From: Spirochaetia bacterium | GTDB taxonomy: Bacteria > Spirochaetota > Spirochaetia > JABMQR01 | Length of the DNA stretch: 14,835 nucleotides | NCBI GenBank assembly: GCA_016784705.1 | Contig: JADHUD010000025.1 | Coordinates: forward strand, 1 to 14,835 | Reading direction: 5' to 3' | Shown: piece after piece, positions 1 through 7,688 of the stretch | How the letters are laid out: every line of letters starts with the position of its first letter | Numbering within the stretch: position 1 is the first letter of the stretch | Notes under the pieces: generated by a model | What the model was told of the DNA's origin: nothing | The model's database searches: none | What the model saw: the letters and a program-made list of their open reading frames with translations, nothing else | Made by a program: the position numbers and the translations under genes

Positions 1-1071
1 AAGAATACCTGAAGTACCTTTTGTAACAGGAGCTTCAAGATCAAAAAAAGCAAATCCCATCATTGGCCCGCCGGCAACCATTTTGACCGGTTCCTCTTTA
101 AATCCACCAGCTGCTTCAATTAACTCCCTGATTGGTGTGCCGACGACTGTACGAAAATTTCCGGGGTTTTTGATTGCATCTCCAGTAACTGTTACAACTC
201 TTTCAATTAAAGGCTTATTCTTTGTCACTGCTTCAAATATAGCAAAAGCAGTACCCACATTACTTACTACTGCGCCTATCTCAATAGGAAGTCCGCCTGA
301 GGGAACTTCCCTGCCAATAGTGGCTTTCAGCAGCTGTTTTTCATCACCTTGGGGATAGCGTACTTTTAATGGTTGAACAATAAATGGAAGCCTTTTCTCT
401 TCAATTAATTTTTCCAATGCAAGAGCAGCATTCATCTTATTTGATTCAATACCGATAATAACTTTTTCTGCTTTAATAATTTTAGAAATTATCGATATAC
501 CTTTAAGAATTTCATCAGTATGTTCAAGCATAAGCCGATGATCTGCTGTTAAATAGGGTTCACACTCTACTCCGTTTATAACCAGATATTCTGCTTTTTT
601 TCCTTTTGGTATGTTAAATTTTACGTGGGCGGGAAAAGCTGCGCCGCCCATGCCGACTATTCCAGAATCTTTGATAATTTCCAGAAGTTCCTTCGGAGTG
701 AGATTGCTTATCCGGTCTTCATCAATACGTGAGAAATTTTTCTGTTTTTCCAGCAGAAAATCAGTTTCTATAATAACAGCATTTGTCTCTATTCCGTTAG
801 CTAATATTACAGTCTGTATATCTTTGACTTTACCGCAAACAGATGAGTGAATATCTGCAGAGATAAAACTTTCGCCTGAACCAATTTTCTGTCCGGCAAT
901 AACTTCATCTCCTTTATTTACACAAACGACAGCTGGAGCACCAAGATGCTGCGACATCGGGATTGTTACGGTAGCTGGGTTTGCTAAATCTAAGATTTGA
1001 ACATTTTCAGTAAGTGATTTTCTTCCATGCGGATGTATACCGCCTTTTTTAAAAGACCGGATTTTCACCAT
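1..1071 (-). CDS. rnfC: Electron transport complex subunit RnfC, N-terminal part (cut by window edge)
   Basis: RnfC is the peripheral cytoplasmic subunit of the membrane Rnf complex, which couples electron transfer between ferredoxin and NAD+ to Na+ or H+ transport. The reverse strand is open for 357 codons from the ATG at 1071 to the window edge. It begins MVKIRSFKKGGIHPHG, typical of the RnfC N-terminal domain. A glycine-rich flavin/NADH-site motif GMGGAAFP lies at residues 140-147 and NGVECEPY at 166-173, as in the Nuo51/NuoF fold. An SLBB-like segment (VVGTPIRELIEAAGG) lies at about residues 305-325. The visible part ends just where the family's cysteine-rich region, carrying two 4Fe-4S clusters, should begin, so the rest of rnfC and probably rnfD/G/E/A/B lie to the left. 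The start is supported by a strong Shine-Dalgarno sequence. Identification is firm; only the C-terminus is missing. Confidence 0.93.
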   Translation of the reverse strand, partial: MVKIRSFKKGGIHPHGRKSLTENVQILDLANPATVTIPMSQHLGAPAVVCVNKGDEVIAGQKIGSGESFISADIHSSVCGKVKDIQTVILANGIETNAVIIETDFLLEKQKNFSRIDEDRISNLTPKELLEIIKDSGIVGMGGAAFPAHVKFNIPKGKKAEYLVINGVECEPYLTADHRLMLEHTDEILKGISIISKIIKAEKVIIGIESNKMNAALALEKLIEEKRLPFIVQPLKVRYPQGDEKQLLKATIGREVPSGGLPIEIGAVVSNVGTAFAIFEAVTKNKPLIERVVTVTGDAIKNPGNFRTVVGTPIRELIEAAGGFKEEPVKMVAGGPMMGFAFFDLEAPVTKGTSGIL

Positions 1072-1080
1072 GTAAATTGA

Positions 1081-1087
1081 ACTCCTT
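1081..1087 (-). promoter_or_regulatory. Ribosome binding site of rnfC
   Basis: On the minus strand this reads AAGGAGT, a near-complete Shine-Dalgarno sequence. The AGGAG core is 10 nt from the ATG at 1071 and fixes the rnfC start. Confidence 0.8.
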
Positions 1088-1107
1088 GATATGCCAATTC
1101 TAACGGT

Positions 1108-1113
1108 ATTATA
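1108..1113 (-). promoter_or_regulatory. Possible -10 box of an rnfC promoter
   Basis: The minus strand shows a perfect TATAAT about 37 nt before the rnfC start. The hexamer 17 bp further upstream (TTACAT, 1131-1136) is a poor -35, and there is no TGn extended -10. The region is AT-rich, so a chance match is likely enough to keep confidence low. Confidence 0.28.
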
Positions 1114-1171
1114 TATGATTGATTAGAAAAATGTAAATATCAACACTATTTTCTGTGAGCTTCAATGATAA

Positions 1172-1186
1172 AGTATTTTCAATACT
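1172..1186. repeat. Short perfect inverted repeat between rnfC and the P-loop gene
   Basis: AGTATT, a 3-nt spacer TTC, then AATACT form a perfect 6-bp dyad in the gap between the two divergent genes. It has no T-run suggesting a terminator. It could be a small operator or a chance palindrome in AT-rich DNA. Confidence 0.3.
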
Positions 1187-1228
1187 CATAAATTGTTGGT
1201 TTAAAATAATTTAGTAGAGAATTATCAT

Positions 1229-1257
1229 TTGAATCTGTAAGAATAATATATTATAGC
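1229..1257 (+). promoter_or_regulatory. Possible sigma-70 type promoter for the P-loop/Asp23-like gene
   Basis: TTGAAT (1229-1234, 4/6 to consensus), a 17-bp spacer, then TATAGC (1252-1257, 4/6). It lies 45 nt before the ATG at 1303, a plausible place for the promoter of this monocistronic gene. Prediction by eye only. Confidence 0.33.
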
Positions 1258-1302
1258 CAAAAAGTATTTCAAATATTAGTATGAAAGTATATTATATCGG
1301 AA

Positions 1303-2160
1303 ATGAATAGATTCCTTCGCTATACAATATGGAAACTCAAAGGTAAAAAAGTTTATGCTTTAGTTGGGAGAAGTGGAACTGGAAAAAGTTTTAGATCTAA
1401 ATTAGTTGCAGAGAAATATGGTATAGAGTTGATTATAGATGATGGGCTTTTAATCCGCGGTGATAAAATAATAGCTGGAAAGTCAGCAAAAAAAGAAAAG
1501 GTGTTTCTTAAAGCTATCAAAACAGCACTATTTGATGATGAATTGCATCGTAATGAAGTTATTTCTGCTCTGCAAAAAGAGGATTTCAAACGTATTTTAA
1601 CAATTGGTACTTCAGAACGTATGATTCTCAAAATTGTGAATCGTCTTAAATTACCTGAACCAGAGAAAATTTTCAAAATTGAGGATTTTGCTAGTAAGGA
1701 AGAGATTGAAACTGCTATGAGAATTCGGAATACAGAAGGGAAACATGTTATTCCAGTACCAACAATAGAAATAACAAGAAATTATCCGCAAATTGTGTAC
1801 GATTCCCTGAGAATCTTTCTTAAAAGAAGATTCTCAGTACCATGGAATAAGAAAGTATTTGAAAAAACTATTGTGAGACCTGAATTTGGTAAACGCGGTA
1901 AGATAACTATGTCAGAAGCAGCTTTAACTCAGATGGTAATTCATTGCCTAGATGAATTTGATGATGAACTCAGGGTTAAAAAAGTTATTGTTAAAACAGA
2001 ACCTGCAGGATACAATTTGAATATCAAATTGAGAATGCCAATAAAATTACAAGTTTCCGGAACATTATTAGAATTACAGAGGTATATTGCTGATAGTCTG
2101 GAACGATATGGTGGTGTTTTTGTCACAGAAGTAAATATTGAAGTTGATGATTGGACCTAA
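1303..2160 (+). CDS. P-loop ATPase with C-terminal Asp23/Gls24-like domain, function unknown
   Basis: A 285-residue protein with two parts. The N-terminal part (about 15-180) is a P-loop NTPase: Walker A GRSGTGKS is at residues 22-29, preceded by a hydrophobic strand (KKVYALV). Conserved-looking motifs follow: IIDDGLLI (44-51), AGKSAKKE (58-65), IGTSERM (101-107), IEDFAS (126-131) and GKHVIPVPT (146-154). From memory this order matches an uncharacterised P-loop family in Firmicutes and other anaerobes. The C-terminal part (about 188-284), with VRPEFGKRGKITMSEAAL and a strand/helix/strand pattern, resembles the Asp23/Gls24 fold. No signal peptide or membrane segment is seen, so it is probably cytoplasmic. 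The ATG at 1303 is the first start after an in-frame stop at 1282, but it has no good Shine-Dalgarno. The gene is divergent from rnfC and convergent with pcnB. The ATPase call is firm, the Asp23 call likely, and the biological role unknown. Confidence 0.8.
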   Translation: MNRFLRYTIWKLKGKKVYALVGRSGTGKSFRSKLVAEKYGIELIIDDGLLIRGDKIIAGKSAKKEKVFLKAIKTALFDDELHRNEVISALQKEDFKRILTIGTSERMILKIVNRLKLPEPEKIFKIEDFASKEEIETAMRIRNTEGKHVIPVPTIEITRNYPQIVYDSLRIFLKRRFSVPWNKKVFEKTIVRPEFGKRGKITMSEAALTQMVIHCLDEFDDELRVKKVIVKTEPAGYNLNIKLRMPIKLQVSGTLLELQRYIADSLERYGGVFVTEVNIEVDDWT

Positions 2161-2212
2161 AAACCTGTTCTCTGCTTTTTCTGGAATTGTTTCCTTCGAT
2201 AGTTGATGTACT

Positions 2213-3442
2213 TCAATCAATAGATTTCCCAACAGGCTTAATTCTGCTTTTATTTGTCCGTTTTCTGGCTGGACTACTTCTTTTATTGCGATTTTGTGTG
2301 GGGATAGAGGTGTTGGGCTTGCGTACTGCATTTTTTGGAATTTTTATATTCTCTCTTTTAAATAATAATGCAACTGTTTTTTCAACTTCAAAATTGGCAG
2401 GTGTTATAGGTGAAATGAGCTGCTTGATTTGTTTAAATATATCTTTAAATAACTCATGACTATTCTCATATTCATCGGGAAAAGAGAGAAATGGTTCTAT
2501 TAAGGCTGCAATCATCCTACTTTTCTGTACTCCGAATAGCTCTTTTTCACTTTGCTTCCTTATTGATGCATCTGATAAATCAATTTTCATCAGTGAATCA
2601 GTAATCTCGAGATCAAGTTCTTTTAAAGAGTTGAAAAAATTCTGGTTTAGAGAAGTTTTACGTTTCTTGGAAATCGCATCAGAAATCAGCGGCAGCATAT
2701 AAGAAAAAAGTCCATACATATGCAGCTTTTTAATTATAACAGAGGAATATCCACTTTGCAGAATTTTGAAAACCTCTTCGGTCATTCTTGAACTGGAACA
2801 AAGTTTCAGCTCTGAAGCATTTTTTTTAATCGATAATCTAAGTCGATACGGCATTGAAAACCCAGTCGTCTCCGAATATTTTATACACCTAATCATTCGT
2901 ACCGGATCTTCTCTGAATGTTATGGAAAGCGGTATAATTGACCGAACTCTTTTCTCCCGAATATCCCGCATTGCATTGGTAAAATCAAATATTTGACCCT
3001 CAAGAGGATCATAATAAAGACTATTCATAGAAAAATCGCGTCTGTTTGCATCTTCTTCGATTGTTCCGTAAATATTATGTTCACCAAGTTCTCCCTGTTC
3101 AGAAGATCGAAACGTTGAAACTTCAAATATTTTTTCCTGAAAATAAATGTGTGCCAGTTTAAATCTGCGGCCGATAATACGTGAGTTCCAAAAAATTTTT
3201 CGTATTTGTTTTGGATATGCATTTGTTGCAATATCGAAATCCTTTGGTTGTTTACCTATTAATAGATCCCGAACTGCACCGCCAACTATGTAAGCATCAA
3301 ATCCACTGCGTTTTAGTTTCTCAATTATTTTAACAGCATTACTGTCAAGTTTATTTCTCTGAATGCCATGTTCTTCTCCAGTATATATATGAGCAGTTGT
3401 TACCCTTTTACCGGATGTAATTATTTTATATCTTTTCAGCAT
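2213..3442 (-). CDS. pcnB: Poly(A) polymerase I (PcnB), nucleotidyltransferase superfamily
   Basis: PcnB adds 3' poly(A) tails to RNA, marking transcripts for decay. It shares its fold with CCA-adding tRNA nucleotidyltransferase. In this 409-residue protein, YIVGGAVRDLLIG (51-63) holds the nucleotide-binding GG, and the metal-binding DFD is at 68-70. GRRFKLAHI (91-99) matches the signature that separates bacterial poly(A) polymerases from CCA-adding enzymes. EEDANRRDFSMNSLYY and FREDPVRMIR follow, as in Escherichia coli PcnB. The segment IYTGEEHGI (19-27) corresponds to the conserved N-terminal stretch before the catalytic domain. The C-terminus ends in a basic tail rich in Arg, Lys and Ser, as in other PcnB proteins, suited to RNA contact. 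The middle RNA-binding part is shorter than in E. coli. The ATG at 3442 has only a weak upstream GAGAAG. The gene converges on the P-loop gene with a 52-bp gap and no obvious terminator. A CCA-adding role cannot be excluded if no other such gene exists. Confidence 0.9.
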   Translation of the reverse strand: MLKRYKIITSGKRVTTAHIYTGEEHGIQRNKLDSNAVKIIEKLKRSGFDAYIVGGAVRDLLIGKQPKDFDIATNAYPKQIRKIFWNSRIIGRRFKLAHIYFQEKIFEVSTFRSSEQGELGEHNIYGTIEEDANRRDFSMNSLYYDPLEGQIFDFTNAMRDIREKRVRSIIPLSITFREDPVRMIRCIKYSETTGFSMPYRLRLSIKKNASELKLCSSSRMTEEVFKILQSGYSSVIIKKLHMYGLFSYMLPLISDAISKKRKTSLNQNFFNSLKELDLEITDSLMKIDLSDASIRKQSEKELFGVQKSRMIAALIEPFLSFPDEYENSHELFKDIFKQIKQLISPITPANFEVEKTVALLFKRENIKIPKNAVRKPNTSIPTQNRNKRSSPARKRTNKSRIKPVGKSID

Positions 3443-3601
3443 GTTTTATATCACTTCTCAGCTCTTTTTGTTGTTTCCAAATCTTTCGGAAAATTTTATC
3501 TGAACAAATTGTCTATATTTAAAAATAAAAATCATATTGAAATTTCCTTAATTATTATAGGTAGTATAACAAATACTGAATATTCAATTCTCTTAAAAAC
3601 A

Positions 3602-3625
3602 CAAGTAATTTAATGCAAGTAATTT
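3602..3625. repeat. Tandem-spaced 10-bp direct repeat
   Basis: CAAGTAATTT occurs at 3602-3611 and again at 3616-3625, a 14-bp period. It could be a two-site protein-binding element, but two short AT-rich copies may be chance. Confidence 0.35.
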
Positions 3626-3838
3626 GATACAATTGCTTTTTACCATTTTTTCATGTATTATTTACATAATTGTGTATGTATTATAACAATTTGAATTTGA
3701 TTTATACAATCAGAAATTTTTTTTATTTAATTAATTTTTTAAATTCTTTAAAATATTTAAAAAAATTTATTTTTGGGTTCATATTCATAACTTGAGAATC
3801 AGATTTTTTTAATTACTACAGCTAATTTACATACCATT

Positions 3839-3844
3839 AGAGGT
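3839..3844 (+). promoter_or_regulatory. Ribosome binding site of hisS
   Basis: AGAGGT lies 6 nt before the ATG at 3851, a good Shine-Dalgarno that supports this start. Confidence 0.7.
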
Positions 3845-3850
3845 AATTTC

Positions 3851-5182
3851 ATGCAAATAAACCCGCGCATACTTAAAGGTTTTCGTGATGCTCTCCCTGA
3901 ACAGGAACTTATTAGAAGAGATACTATGTATAATCTTGAAAAAACTTTCAGATCTTTTGGGTTTATGCCAATTGATACTCCAGCACTCGAATACAAGGAA
4001 GTATTATTAGGAAAAGGCGGTGGAGAAACTGATAAACAAGTCTATGAATTTACAGATAAAGGAAAAAGAGAAGTAGCATTACGTTTTGATCTTACTGTTC
4101 CATTCGCTCGATATATGGCTATGCATTTTCCAACTATTGGGCTTCCGTTTAAACGATATCATATGGCAAAGGTGTGGCGGGGTGAAAATACGCAGAAAGG
4201 CAGATACAGGGAATTTTATCAATGTGACTTTGATATAGTAGGGTTAGATACTGCTTCTTCAGATTTTGAAATCCTTCTGTTAATCATGGATTCCCTTAAA
4301 AATCTTGGAATACATGATTTTACAGTACATTTATCCCACAGAGGTTTATTCAATGCATTTCTAACACATGAAGGGATCTCTGAGAAATCAGTTGAAATAT
4401 TAAGAATTGTTGACAAACTATCAAAAATTGGAATTACAAAAACTCGAAAGCTGTTATGTGACCTCGTTACATCAGACAAAACAGAGAAAATACTTGCATA
4501 TATCACCGCAGGTCAGAATCTTAAAACCAAGTCAGATATGAACCAGACTCTGCAAAAGTTAATAGAACTCTCCGGCGGACCTAACGAACATTCAGAAAGA
4601 TTGCATACTGTTATAACTTTCTTGAAGGATTCTGAAAAAGACAGCAATGTACTGCTTGATCCCTCTATAACAAGAGGATTGGATTATTATACCGGTATAG
4701 TATATGAAACATTTCTAAATCCAGTTCCGGGAATAGGGTCAATCTGCTCAGGCGGAAGATACAATAATCTTGCAGCTCTTTATACAGCAGAAAAGCTTCC
4801 TGGAGTTGGTGCTTCGATAGGTCTCGATAGGCTACTTGCTGCTATGTCAGAACCGGAAATGGAAGAAAACAGCTCATTATCTATTTCGAATCCTTCAGAC
4901 ATTTTAATTATGTGTATGGATGATTCTCTTGCGGGATATTATGCAATAATTGCTGATAAGTTTCGTCAAGAGGGAATAAAAGTAGATATGTTTCATACGA
5001 AGAAGAAATTGGCACAGCAATTCAAATATGCTGAAAAAAAACAGATCGGTTATGCAGTTATTGCGGGAAATAATGAGGTAATAACTCATACATTTAATAT
5101 GAAAAATCTTAAGACCTTCGAGGAATTTAAGAATTTAACCGTAGAAAAAGCATTAACTTTAATAAAGAAAACAAACCTATGA
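3851..5182 (+). CDS. hisS: Histidine--tRNA ligase
   Basis: HisS is a class II aminoacyl-tRNA synthetase that charges tRNA-His with histidine in the cytoplasm. At 443 residues it is close to the usual length. Motif 1 covers about 36-47 (FGFMPIDTPALE). FDLTVPFARY (79-88) is the conserved ATP/histidine-site stretch. Motif 2 lies at 106-131 (KVWRGENTQKGRYREF, then QCDFDIVG). The histidine-specific HisA motif RGLDYYTG is at 275-282, and motif 3 GVGASIGLDRLLAAM at 318-332. The C-terminal part (about 345-443) fits the anticodon-binding alpha/beta domain. The N-terminus (PRILKGFRDALP) is normal. The stop codon overlaps the helicase start by 4 bp (ATGA), so translation of the two genes is likely coupled. 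It is the first gene of this pair after a long AT-rich spacer. Confidence 0.97.
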   Translation: MQINPRILKGFRDALPEQELIRRDTMYNLEKTFRSFGFMPIDTPALEYKEVLLGKGGGETDKQVYEFTDKGKREVALRFDLTVPFARYMAMHFPTIGLPFKRYHMAKVWRGENTQKGRYREFYQCDFDIVGLDTASSDFEILLLIMDSLKNLGIHDFTVHLSHRGLFNAFLTHEGISEKSVEILRIVDKLSKIGITKTRKLLCDLVTSDKTEKILAYITAGQNLKTKSDMNQTLQKLIELSGGPNEHSERLHTVITFLKDSEKDSNVLLDPSITRGLDYYTGIVYETFLNPVPGIGSICSGGRYNNLAALYTAEKLPGVGASIGLDRLLAAMSEPEMEENSSLSISNPSDILIMCMDDSLAGYYAIIADKFRQEGIKVDMFHTKKKLAQQFKYAEKKQIGYAVIAGNNEVITHTFNMKNLKTFEEFKNLTVEKALTLIKKTNL

Positions 5183-7668
5183 ACCCGCAAGAGTTACCCA
5201 TATACCAGCAGCGTGAACGAATAATTAAAGAACTTCAAAAGAATAAGGTAATTGTTGTTGAAAGTCCTACCGGCTCAGGAAAAACAACGCAAATCCCCTT
5301 AATACTGCATAACTATGGATTTTCACAGAATGGTATAATTGGTGTTACCCAACCAAGGCGTATTGCTGCTGTTTCTGTATGTGAATATATAGCAAAACAG
5401 CTTGGTTCTTCTATTCCAGGAATAGCCGGTTATAAAATGCGTTTTTTAGATATCACCAACTCTGAAACTGTGCTGAAAATTATGACTGACGGTATTCTGC
5501 TTCAGGAGCTTAAAGCAGATAGGCTGCTTTCAAAATATTCAATAATTATGGTAGATGAGGCACACGAAAGAAGTTTGAATATCGATTTTATTTTAGGTTT
5601 ACTAAAACAGGTTTTAATTGAAAGATCAGATTTTAAAGTAATCATATCTTCAGCAACTATTAATGCAGAAGTTTTTTCAAACTATTTTGATGGATGCCCG
5701 ATCATTCACATTGAAGCCCTGATTTACCCGGTAACTATTATTTACAAACCGTTACCTATTAATGACAATCCGGAAATTCTTATTGATAAAATTGTTGATA
5801 TTGTTCAGCAGCGTGTTAAAGAGTCACCAGATGGAGACATTCTAATATTCCTACCTGGAGAAAGATTGATCTTAAACTGTGCTTCAAAACTTGACAGCAT
5901 TGATAAAAAGAAGAGTTTATTTATTATTCCTTTGTTTGGAAGATTACCGAAAAAGGATCAGGAACGTGTCTTTATAAAGACTCCAGAAGGCATGCAAAAA
6001 GTAGTAATTGCCACAAATATTGCTGAAACAAGTATAACAATTGATAATATTAAAACTGTCATTGATTCCGGATTAGCAAAAATTAATTATTACAATCCAA
6101 GAACTTTTACTTCATCATTAATTGAGAGTTCGATTGCAAAAGCTTCCTGTAATCAGCGAAAAGGTAGAGCCGGCCGAACAGCACCAGGTGTTTGCTACAG
6201 GATGTATGATAAAAATGATTTTAATAATCGGCCGACATATACTTCGGAAGAGATAAAGAGAACAGATTTATCCGAAGTAGTTTTACGAATGTCTGAATTG
6301 GGTATCACAGAGTTTGAATCGTTTGATTTCATAACCCACCCGGGTCAAACCGGCATATCTAGTGCTATTGAGACTCTTAGGTTGCTGAATGCTATAAATG
6401 ATGAAAATATATTAACCCCAACGGGTGAACTGATGGTGAAATTCCCGCTTCTTCCCAGGTTTTCAAGAATAATTGTAGAAGCAATAATAAAATATCATGA
6501 TGTCCTGGAAGAGTCTATTATAGCAGCATCTTTTCTATCTGCCCGTTCTCCTTTCACCCTGCCTGCAGGGGAAGAGATTGAGGCAAGACATGCTCATCAT
6601 AAATATAGTTCAGAAAGTGGTGATTTTGTTACGTATGTAACTCTTTTCACAAGCTATAGAAAACTAGCGCAGGAGTCTGCAAGAGAAAAATTCTGTAAAA
6701 CAAATTATCTTGAAAAACAGACAATGGATGAATTAGTTAATATAGTTGAACAGCTAACTGAAATAGTTGCCGAAATAGGTATTCCTGTTTTGTCAGGGGG
6801 ATCTCTTCATGATTACCTGTGTTCCGTAGCATCCGGCTTAATACAGTTTGTTTGTGTAAAAACCGGGAAAAATGTCTATAGAAGTCTTACCACTGATAAA
6901 ATCCATATTCATCCCGGTTCAATTATGTTTAGAAAATCACCCTCGTATATAGTTGCTGGAGAAATTGTAAAAACAAGCAGAATGTTTGCCAGATCTGTTT
7001 CTGCTCTAAAAAAAGACTGGTTATCCGGGATCCATAAAGATCTTTCAATAAAACTTCTGCCTGACAGACGTATTGTTGAAAAAACAAAAAAACCTGATGC
7101 AAAAATAGATAGTAAAAAGCAGGAGAATTTCTTGCTTTTTAATAAGCTTTATCCTGTTGAACTGTACAAAAAAAATAAAAAAATTGTGGTTATTCCTTTT
7201 GAAGATTTACGTAATAATTTTAATCTTTTCACACAGAACAGGAAGAAATACAATCATTTACGCGTGAAAGTTACTTACAGATCTTTTTCATTTCATACGG
7301 GTGATCGTCTGGCTAGTATTATGAAAGCCATTCCTTTTATGAAACCTGAAAATGGAATTCTTGATAGTCCTCCACAGGGAAATTTTGAACCGGCAATTGA
7401 ACCGCAAATACTAATTGATAATCTTTCTATTTTGTTGAGTTTTTGTAAAATTAAGAGAAATAGTAAGGTTTTAGGATTTATTACAATAGAAAACGATTCT
7501 AAAGGTACTTTCTGGTTTAAGAATGTAAAGAGTTTTCATTCTGCAATAGATATTGGTATATTCAGTTTAGAAATGCTTGCGGATATCATTACTGAAAAAA
7601 ACGATAAAAAACTGCATACTGCATTAAATGATATGTATAGACAATTAACAATGATTTTTGAGTCATGA
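5179..7668 (+). CDS. DEAH-box ATP-dependent RNA helicase, HrpA/HrpB type
   Basis: A superfamily 2 helicase of 829 residues. Motif I SPTGSGKT is at 29-36, motif Ia TQPRRIAA at about 54-61, motif II DEAH at 126-129, motif III SAT at 158-160, motif V ATNIAETSITI at 278-288 and motif VI QRKGRAGRTAPG at 326-337. All catalytic motifs are intact. A winged-helix/HA2 region follows (about 385-500). An OB-fold-like segment comes next, with IHIHPGSIMF at 575-584 and a Trp-Leu near 615. Residues from about 640 to the end are Lys-rich at first and then match no domain I recognise. The length is near HrpB (about 800) and well below E. coli HrpA (about 1300), but the DEAH core looks more HrpA-like, so I give no symbol. 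The ATG overlaps the hisS stop and has no Shine-Dalgarno of its own, which fits coupled translation. The likely role is RNA remodelling or mRNA processing, by family inference. Confidence 0.9.
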   Translation: MNPQELPIYQQRERIIKELQKNKVIVVESPTGSGKTTQIPLILHNYGFSQNGIIGVTQPRRIAAVSVCEYIAKQLGSSIPGIAGYKMRFLDITNSETVLKIMTDGILLQELKADRLLSKYSIIMVDEAHERSLNIDFILGLLKQVLIERSDFKVIISSATINAEVFSNYFDGCPIIHIEALIYPVTIIYKPLPINDNPEILIDKIVDIVQQRVKESPDGDILIFLPGERLILNCASKLDSIDKKKSLFIIPLFGRLPKKDQERVFIKTPEGMQKVVIATNIAETSITIDNIKTVIDSGLAKINYYNPRTFTSSLIESSIAKASCNQRKGRAGRTAPGVCYRMYDKNDFNNRPTYTSEEIKRTDLSEVVLRMSELGITEFESFDFITHPGQTGISSAIETLRLLNAINDENILTPTGELMVKFPLLPRFSRIIVEAIIKYHDVLEESIIAASFLSARSPFTLPAGEEIEARHAHHKYSSESGDFVTYVTLFTSYRKLAQESAREKFCKTNYLEKQTMDELVNIVEQLTEIVAEIGIPVLSGGSLHDYLCSVASGLIQFVCVKTGKNVYRSLTTDKIHIHPGSIMFRKSPSYIVAGEIVKTSRMFARSVSALKKDWLSGIHKDLSIKLLPDRRIVEKTKKPDAKIDSKKQENFLLFNKLYPVELYKKNKKIVVIPFEDLRNNFNLFTQNRKKYNHLRVKVTYRSFSFHTGDRLASIMKAIPFMKPENGILDSPPQGNFEPAIEPQILIDNLSILLSFCKIKRNSKVLGFITIENDSKGTFWFKNVKSFHSAIDIGIFSLEMLADIITEKNDKKLHTALNDMYRQLTMIFES

Positions 7669-7688
7669 GGTCTTTGTTGATACTTTAT

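Larger units (their letters stand above)
3443..3850. other. AT-rich intergenic region between pcnB and hisS
   Basis: About 408 bp between divergent genes, very AT-rich with long A and T runs around 3716-3775. I see no tRNA, no convincing small gene and no terminator hairpin. A plus-strand frame open at 3368-3613 begins inside pcnB on the opposite strand and has no ribosome site, so it is not taken as a gene. The region presumably carries the promoters of both genes. A weak hisS candidate is TTGAGA (3792-3797) with a poor -10 16 bp later. A short direct repeat lies at 3602-3625. Confidence 0.6.

Noticed and set aside
83..850. Plus-strand frames inside rnfC
   Set aside because: The opposite strand encodes a continuous, well-matched RnfC; these are shadows.
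2203..2220. Hairpin TTGAT/ATCAA between the convergent P-loop and pcnB genes
   Set aside because: A 5-bp AT-rich stem with an 8-nt loop and no T-run is too weak to call a terminator.
2151..2459. Plus-strand frame of 102 codons opposite pcnB
   Set aside because: It is antisense to the conserved pcnB 3' end, has hydrophobic shadow composition and no ribosome site.
3368..3613. Plus-strand frame of 81 codons in the pcnB-hisS gap
   Set aside because: It starts within pcnB on the other strand, lacks a ribosome site and has low-complexity AT-driven composition.
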